From: Ophiothrix spiculata
Taxonomy: Eukaryota; Echinodermata; Ophiuroidea; Amphilepidida; Ophiotrichidae
Assembly (NCBI GenBank): GCA_000969725.1
Contig: JXSR01S019384.1
DNA length: 23,281 nt
Strand: one strand, 5' to 3'
Shown here: one piece after another, positions 17,826 through 23,281 of the stretch
How the letters are laid out: each line of letters starts with the position of its first letter
Numbering within the stretch: the first letter of the stretch is position 1
Notes under the pieces: model-generated
What the model was told of the DNA's origin: nothing
What the model saw: only the letters and a program-made list of their open reading frames with translations
Databases searched by the model: none
Translations under genes and position numbers: made by a program

Positions 17826-17948
17826 CTGGTCATTTGTTTGACTAGAAACCTTAGTCAAATATTTTAACTATTAATCTGGTCGGTTTGACTAAATATTCTG
17901 GTTACTTTAACTTGGGGTCTGGTCATTTCAACTAGTTTAAAATATATG
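17826..17948. repeat. Degenerate minisatellite, about five 22-25 bp units
   Basis: Units begin at about 17826, 17849, 17876, 17898 and 17919, most with CTGGTC or CTGGTT. Each continues to a TTTGACTA, TTTTAACTA or TTTCAACTAG block. The second unit starts CTTAGTC and is the most diverged. Spacer length and sequence both vary, so this is a decayed tandem array rather than a CRISPR-type array. Confidence 0.6.
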
Positions 17949-18464
17949 GTCGACCTGAAACGTAGTTTGTTTCTGTCAATTCTGACAATCAACGACCGTG
18001 ACCAAGACATTATTAGTGATTGGTTTTGATGGCTGGGGTTTATGAATAAGTTGGTATTAAAATTGATATTCAGTTGGTTGAAGATAGAATTCTTGTCACA
18101 TTAAATAAGTCATGACATCTTCAAGTGAAAATTTTAAGAAATATTATACCGAAATCACTATAAACATTGGTTATTGGACTATTCTAAATCACAAAGTAAC
18201 CAGTAATAAATTTAGTATCTGTTTCCCACTTTGGAAGGCAAATGTCATCTGATTTATGAACTACTATTAGGATCTCAAGGATTTTATTTCTCATCTTATT
18301 ACCCATCGTGGTCATTATATACAAACTTGTTTTCAATATGACATTTTTTGAGTGTATCATTTGACAGGTTTTATCAAGAAAATAAACCAATACTTGTACA
18401 TAATCTTTCTTACAACGGGGTCTTCTGCAGAGCAGTTAGAGCCTGATGTTCGATTTATATGTAT
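17949..18464. other. No gene recognised
   Basis: A 68-codon minus-strand frame (18184-18390) has no recognisable motif. The rest is unique AT-rich DNA. Confidence 0.4.
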
Positions 18465-19172
18465 GTCATGTAGCTTGAAAATATTTTGAAAGAACCTCTA
18501 ACACAACCCAAGAAGTTGTTTTTCGAATCTAAATCATCCCATTGAATATTTTGTTTGTAAGCATTCAGTAAGTATAGTACAAGCCAAAGCAAATGGACTT
18601 TTAGCTTTGTTCTATAACCAATAAAGAATATGATAAATTCGGAACTTGCTTTTTGCAACATTTATCTTGTAAAAATTTGATACCATCAGCAAATAAAACG
18701 GATCTATATATGTGACTTAACGGAAATCCAGATGGCTACTATAAATTTGTTTTCAAACAATCAAAGAAATCAATCTCCAATGCTTCCTAAACGTAATTGT
18801 ACACCTCACCTCGACATATATTTCGGTTTCACCAGTTTCTTTACTTTGATTTTGTATCATCCATAGGTGTCATTATTGATGTCGGTTATTAAACAAATAT
18901 CATTCCGACTCTCACAATGCTTGTTGAATTCTAAGCATCAAACTACCCTTGGGAAGATTGGGAATAGAAAAATAAATTGGTTTTGTTGTGTCAGAGGGCT
19001 CTATCCAAACCAATTATGGTCTGGTTTTGGATCATTTCACCCGACGACACAACCCATTTCTTTTGTGTCAAGCATTGTATCGTAACATTTTCGATTTCGA
19101 AATTAATTTAGATAACCTATCACGGAAATTAGCGTTAGTTACTTCCCTGCACAACTTGTCATTACTGTGTTA
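18465..19172 (+). repeat. R3 repeat, copy B
   Basis: Near 18950-19080 it is almost identical to the complement of copy C: TGGGAAGATT, AATTGGTTTTGTTGTGTCAGAGG, CCAAACCAATTATGGTCTGG, and CCGACGACACAACCCATTTC. It also extends past the end of copy A through TTTAGATAAC near 19108 to CATCATTTTT-type sequence near 19172. Small frames on both strands (18455-18661 minus, 18867-19085 plus) are shared in part with other copies but are broken by stops and frameshifts. Confidence 0.85.
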
Positions 19173-19845
19173 ATCATTTTTGAGAGTTTTTTTTTTTAGT
19201 TTTAAATAGATGTCGATACAATTCTTTCACAGACATTTTAGAATAACATTTGATTATTTCAAGTGCTGAAATCTCTTTTTGTTGTTGTTGTTGTTATTGT
19301 TGTTGTTGAATTTGTTGTGTGTAGTCCGTAAGATATATTTTAAGTTCAACTAAGCTTTGTTGCTTACAAGGTTCAAGGTAAAAAAATCAACTCCTAGAAA
19401 CGAAGAAAAGAAGTAAACCAACGTGTAAGGTTTGAATTTATGTAAAATAAAAACGAAAGCTGAATATTATTTCAAACTTTCCTTTATATTCATCAATTAA
19501 ATTGAACTACATAATATATCAGTGACAATGTCATGGCTTATCTCCTCTTAACCCAGGCAAGAACTTATTTAACACCCTCCTACAGTCTTTTTTCCCCCTA
19601 AATTACTTCTGACAGACTATCTCTCAGTTAAGCAAGAGGCTTACGTAATAAAAAAATAGAGAAACTCAGAGTAAGTTGGCTTTTTGAATCACTGGTTACG
19701 AACCTGATTTTGGTGCACGTAAGGTTCCTGATCTCACTGATCTCAAATGTGTTTTGTATATTACCAGAATTATCAAAATTTTGCATAATTTTCTTTAAAA
19801 AAAGTTAAGAAAGACAAAACATTTCTCTCTTTATTAAAAGTAAGG
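19173..19845. other. AT-rich spacer with a TTG microsatellite
   Basis: Apart from the TTG repeat at 19278-19308, I see no feature. No coding frame of note is present. Confidence 0.45.
19278..19308. repeat. (TTG)n microsatellite
   Basis: About ten TTG units with one TTA interruption. A later TTTGTTG lies just downstream. Confidence 0.9.
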
Positions 19846-20096
19846 ATGCAGAAATCATTTTACCAATGTTAAATATTATAATTTCGGATGATATTTCCCA
19901 CAGCATCGAGATTTCCCAAATTGCTAATGTTTAGATAACGGGAGCCAAGTCTGTCGATAGAATGATTCAGATCAAAATAGTTATATTGTCACAAAATAAC
20001 AGCCTTAGTGAATCAAATTAACACTTATTAAATTACCTGGTATATATTATTTCTGATGAAAATATATAATTTGGTAAAAGAGTCGCTGGAATGTAT
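19846..20096 (+). repeat. R6 repeat, copy 2
   Basis: It aligns with 6160-6431 through ATGCAGAAATCAT near 19847, TTGCTAATGTTTAGATA near 19921, GTCGATAGAATGAT near 19952, TTAGTGAATCAAAT near 20005, and ATTAAATTACCTGG near 20028. Relative to copy 1 it lacks about 30 bases containing CACTTGTACGTGACTTTC. Unlike the other three R6 copies, no R7 partner was found at the expected side. Confidence 0.75.
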
Positions 20097-20837
20097 GCTA
20101 CGTTGGGTCTTGAATGTTTTACACCCATATCAATCCTGTAGACTTTACATGTAAAGTAACATTTTACAGTATCAATGGTCATGTTTTCGCCCTTTAAGTA
20201 ATTGGTTACCCACACTTGGTCTTATTTTAAAGATAGAGACCTTTGCTCTTCAACAAAATGCGAAAAATGTGATGATGACCGCTGATATCTTGAGCTACTG
20301 ACCGTTGAAAATACGCAAGATTTTTACACTCGCCAATGATAGTGTAAAACTGCCTCACCCCCCCCCTCCCTTCTTAATACAAAATCCATAAATGTTAATA
20401 AAAGTGGTTAAAACAACCATTTCAAAAAGTGAAAAATTCAATTAAAAGACGAATTAAAATCAAATTTTATCAAAGCAAGCAAATGAAACTGGATTCTGAC
20501 TAAATTATCTTACTAAATTCTTTCTGAATTATGATTTTGTAAAAATCTCAGTAATGATAGGACTACAAGAACACTGATATTTAATTGAATATGGAATGCT
20601 TCGGTCAAAATTGGCTTCTTTATTGCATTTATTATATATGCAAAAATCGTTTTTCCGCAGTCATAAGCAATTGCATCTGTGGGAAAACACCTTAAACATG
20701 TTAAAGTAAAATCGCGAAAGATTCGGATTCATTCGTTGATGTTCCACAGGTGTTTCGTCAAAAATTATCAGATGTTATTTTAAAGTTTCTGTGAAAGAAT
20801 TGTGTAAGCTGGGTGTTTATTACACTGCAAAAAATCT
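20097..20837. other. No gene recognised; C9 tract at 20358-20366
   Basis: The minus-strand frame at 20033-20215 overlaps the R6 end and has no motif. A C9 tract is followed by TCCC. No match to other repeat families was seen. Confidence 0.4.
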
Positions 20838-21510
20838 CGAAAAATGATGAACTCAGTCATGACAAGTTGGGCTTTGAAATAACTAAAGCCAATTTTCGTA
20901 ATACGAAAGTTATCTAAATTCATGTCGAAAATGTCACGATACCATCAAAACAATGCTTGACACAAAAGAAATGGGTTGTGTCGTCGGGTGAAATGATCCA
21001 AAACCAGACCATAATTGGTTTGGATAGAGCCCTCTGACACAACAAAACCAATTTATTTTTCTATTCCAAATCTTCCCAAGGGTAGTTTGATACTTCGAAT
21101 TCAACAAGCATTGGAATGAAATTTGTGTAATAACCTACATCAATAATGACACCTATGGGTGATACAAAATCAATGTAAGAAACTGGTGAAACCGAAATAT
21201 ATGTGAGGTGAGGTGTACAATTACGTTTAGGAAGCATTGGAGATTGATTTCTTTGATTGTTTGAAAACAAGTTTTATAGTTGCCATCTTGATTTCCGTTA
21301 AGTCAAAAAGATCCGTTTTATTTGCTGATGGTATCAAATTTTTACAAGATAAAAGTTGCGAAAATAATGCAAGTTCCGAATCTATCATTTTCTTTATTGG
21401 TTATAAAACAAAGCTAAAAGCCCATTCGCGTTGGCTTGTACTATACTTACTTTATGTTTACAAACAAAATACTGAAAGGGAAGAATTGGATTCGGGTATA
21501 AGTTATGTAG
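20838..21510 (-). repeat. R3 repeat, copy C (reverse orientation)
   Basis: The reverse complement follows copy B for nearly its whole length. The best-conserved part is 20955-21085, the complement of 18935-19080. Minus-strand frame 21061-21270 and plus-strand frame 21237-21518 both cross it. Each is broken in copies A and B by an indel or stop, for example one base missing here relative to CTCACCTCGACATAT of A and B. I therefore treat both as remnants or chance rather than genes. Confidence 0.85.
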
Positions 21511-21518
21511 CTAAATAA

Positions 21519-21650
21519 CAATCTCTCATCGGTAACATCTTTAACTACTTCTGTATGTGATGTTTTATCCAATTCGTCAAAGAATATGTCCACTTGATTC
21601 AAGAAATTAGTATTTTTGTTTTCATGTGACAATATCCTCATCGACACTTT
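21519..21650 (-). other. Short open segment of unknown nature
   Basis: The minus-strand frame starting with ATG near 21647 reads about 44 residues of mixed, charged composition (VDIFFDELDKTSH and neighbours) before entering R3 copy C, where it continues to a TAA at 21447. The composition is more protein-like than most frames in this window, but no family is recognised and no splice structure can be proven. Confidence 0.2.
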
Positions 21651-21872
21651 GGCTAATTAGATAACTGTAGTTTCCCAGGTTTACACCATCTCTTCGACAT
21701 CGCCGACTTAATGGCATATTAATTAGTCATCTTCACAACGTCTCTACGCATATTTCACTTTACACATTGAAACAAGGGGCGTTATATGATAATGTCAACA
21801 CCTGTCAGGATCGGATATCTCCAAATATGGATTAGATTACAAGTCTCTCTGCACTGAGCTGACACTATCATG
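21640..21872 (+). repeat. R7 repeat, copy 3
   Basis: This copy is the reverse complement of 7075-7322, with shared blocks TCTTCGACATCGCCGACTTA near 21692, ATGGCATATTAATTAG near 21711, CTTCACAACGTCTCTACGCA near 21731, ACATTGAAACAAGGGGCGTT near 21765 and CTGAGCTGACAC near 21854. R6 in the opposite orientation lies downstream at 22880, with a MITE between. Confidence 0.8.
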
Positions 21873-22251
21873 GTGTATTTGAAAAAATAAAAAATAACAA
21901 TAGTATCTAAATGTCATTAGTCACTATTAGTCAAAATATTACCTAAATTCCTTAATAATTCGAAAATTAAATACGGTATGGTGAAGTTTCTTTTTATAAA
22001 ATAACAAGAGGATTGGAGTTCTTAACATCACTCTTAGCAGAATAGTAATAAATATTAAATGAAATGAAATACTGGAAATAAACTATAGCACTCATACAGC
22101 TACGTTACGTTTCATACCACCAGATTTCGTCAGGCCACTGATTGGTAACGTGGCAAGAGAAACTATGTATTATCTGTGCACAAAAATCCTTCCATTTGAC
22201 ATCAAAACATTCTTCCGGTTGAGCCTTGGGGATGAGAACGTAATCGGAATC
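21873..22251. other. No gene recognised
   Basis: AT-rich stretch; possibly part of the interior of an R7-R6 composite element. Confidence 0.4.
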
Positions 22252-22569
22252 TACACTCTAAATGAAAAAGAGTGATCAGTCACTCTTTTTTGGAGTGATT
22301 ATTTTTTTACTCGAAAAGAGTGAAATCGAACGGGGTTAGTCACTCTTTTAAAGTTACACTTCACTCTTTGTAAGGGTGAAAATTACCACTCTTTTAAAGA
22401 TTGGTAACTGACACCATTCTTTTAAAAATAATGGTATGAGTGACCAATCTGTAAAAGAGTAGCAATTTTCACTCCCTTAAAGAGTGAATTATAACTCTAA
22501 AACAGTGACATTTCAATATTTTCGAGTGAAAGAAAGAAAGAGTGACTGTTCACTCTTTTCTAGAGTGTA
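22252..22569. mobile_element. 314-bp palindromic MITE built of GAGTGA/TCACTC units, TA duplication
   Basis: The element 22254-22567 begins CACTCTAAATGAAAAAGAGTG and ends with a near complement, CTCTTTTCTAGAGTG. TA stands outside each end. The arms align through AACAGTCACTCTTT-type sequence with a three-base indel. Inside, CACTCTTTT or its complement AAAAGAGTG recurs more than ten times, so many alternative foldings exist. It shares the CACTCT terminus and TA duplication with the element at 15718-15963. Confidence 0.85.
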
Positions 22570-22879
22570 CACCTTTAATACGACTACCTAGACCTGTTCA
22601 TTTATCCAGATAAATGATTTAATAAGATTATTCATCATTAAAATAAAAGACCAGTCATAGTCAGGTCTTCAAGTCTTTTGACATTTGGATTGTTGCAACG
22701 CAGATACGGCCTTGTGGCCCTCAACCCTCTAATTTTTGGATGTTTATATATTGATCAAACAACATTCTTTTTTTTCTAATAGTCATCGTAATAAATACCT
22801 GTCTGTCTTGCCAAAAACAAAACAAAAATCGATCATGCCAACCGAAAATGGACGTCATCAACCCTTAATACATTATATT
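22570..22879. other. No gene recognised
   Basis: Spacer between the MITE and R6 copy 4; no ORF or repeat recognised. Confidence 0.4.
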
Positions 22880-23130
22880 CTCGTCACAAATAATATTTGT
22901 CAGGTAATTTAATACAAACTCTTAATTCGATTCACTAAGGTTATTTTGTTTAACAATGTACCTTTCTTTATCTCCATCTTTCTATCAACAGACTTGATAT
23001 GCGAGAAAGTCACGTACAAGTGTCATCTACCGCTATCTAAACATCAGCAACTTGGGAAATCTCGATACTGTAGGATTCATTCTTCAGAAATTGAAATACT
23101 TAACATTGGTAATATATACAATTTCTGCAT
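22880..23130 (-). repeat. R6 repeat, copy 4 (reverse orientation)
   Basis: The reverse complement aligns with copy 1: ATTTGTCAGGTAATTTAATAC near 22897, TTCGATTCACTAAGG near 22926, CGAGAAAGTCACGTACAAGTG near 23002, TCATCTACCGCTATCTAAAC near 23023 and a final TTTCTGCATGC near 23122. It keeps the CACTTGTACGTGACTTTCTCG segment missing in copy 2. The 85-codon frame at 22946-23203 runs through it and is probably spurious. Confidence 0.75.
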
Positions 23131-23281
23131 GCTTACTTTCAGTTTGCGATTGTCTTTCATTCCTCCAAAGAAATTCCCATTTTATATAGACGAGTGCATT
23201 TAAGAATTTCAGCATCCTTACCCCAAAAAAATTGCAACAAAAGGTTTTTCAACTGATATAGGTAGTATTAATCCTCAGTAA

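Noticed and set aside
17826..17948. Regularly spaced repeats considered as a CRISPR-like array
   Set aside because: Repeats are degenerate, spacers are as similar as repeats, and the host is evidently eukaryotic.

Overview
This window looks like non-coding, AT-rich DNA from a multicellular animal. A marine invertebrate such as a mollusc fits the repeat style, but that is only a guess. The eukaryotic call rests on four things: a truncated non-LTR retrotransposon with an AATAAA signal and a hexanucleotide tail, several terminal-inverted-repeat (TIR) elements with TA, TTAA or TTA target-site duplications, two tRNA-like sequences with Pol III A and B boxes, and short, scattered ORFs. I found no complete protein-coding gene. 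The only convincing protein homology is the C-terminal zinc-knuckle region of a LINE ORF2 at 3323-3955. No bacterial operon, rRNA or CRISPR array is visible.

Layout. 1-1400: mostly unique AT-rich DNA, a decayed copy of dispersed repeat family R3, and a small fold-back element (954-1043). 1400-4380: three direct copies of repeat family R1; the third is split by a 5'-truncated LINE (3313-4308) with a 7-bp target duplication. A tRNA-like gene with a T8 terminator lies at 2459-2547. 4746-5483: a 730-bp element that is almost entirely one imperfect inverted repeat, bounded by TTAA. 6160-7322: an R6 and R7 repeat pair. 7838-7881: a 30-bp palindrome between 7-bp direct repeats. 9320-9844: two small TIR elements, one PIF/Harbinger-like with TTA duplications. 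9905-12870: R3 copy A, R7, a decayed mariner-like element and R6.

13468-17605: two direct copies of repeat R5. The first carries an extra block containing a tRNA-Thr-like sequence. The second is interrupted by a mariner-like element (itself carrying a nested palindromic element) and by a TTAA-type element. The first copy gives a precise empty site for the mariner insertion. 17826-23130: a degenerate minisatellite, R3 copies B and C in opposite orientation, further R6 and R7 copies, a TTG microsatellite and another TA-flanked palindromic element.

How it fits together. This is a repeat landscape rather than a gene system. Families R1, R3, R5, R6 and R7 are defined only by comparing copies inside this window. 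R6 and R7 occur three times in the same relative orientation, and their spacing becomes comparable once later insertions are subtracted, which suggests they are parts of one larger element. Older repeats acted as landing sites for younger LINE, mariner-type and TTAA-type insertions, so a relative insertion order can be read from the sequence. All family names for non-coding elements are inferences from termini and target duplications, because no transposase was found.
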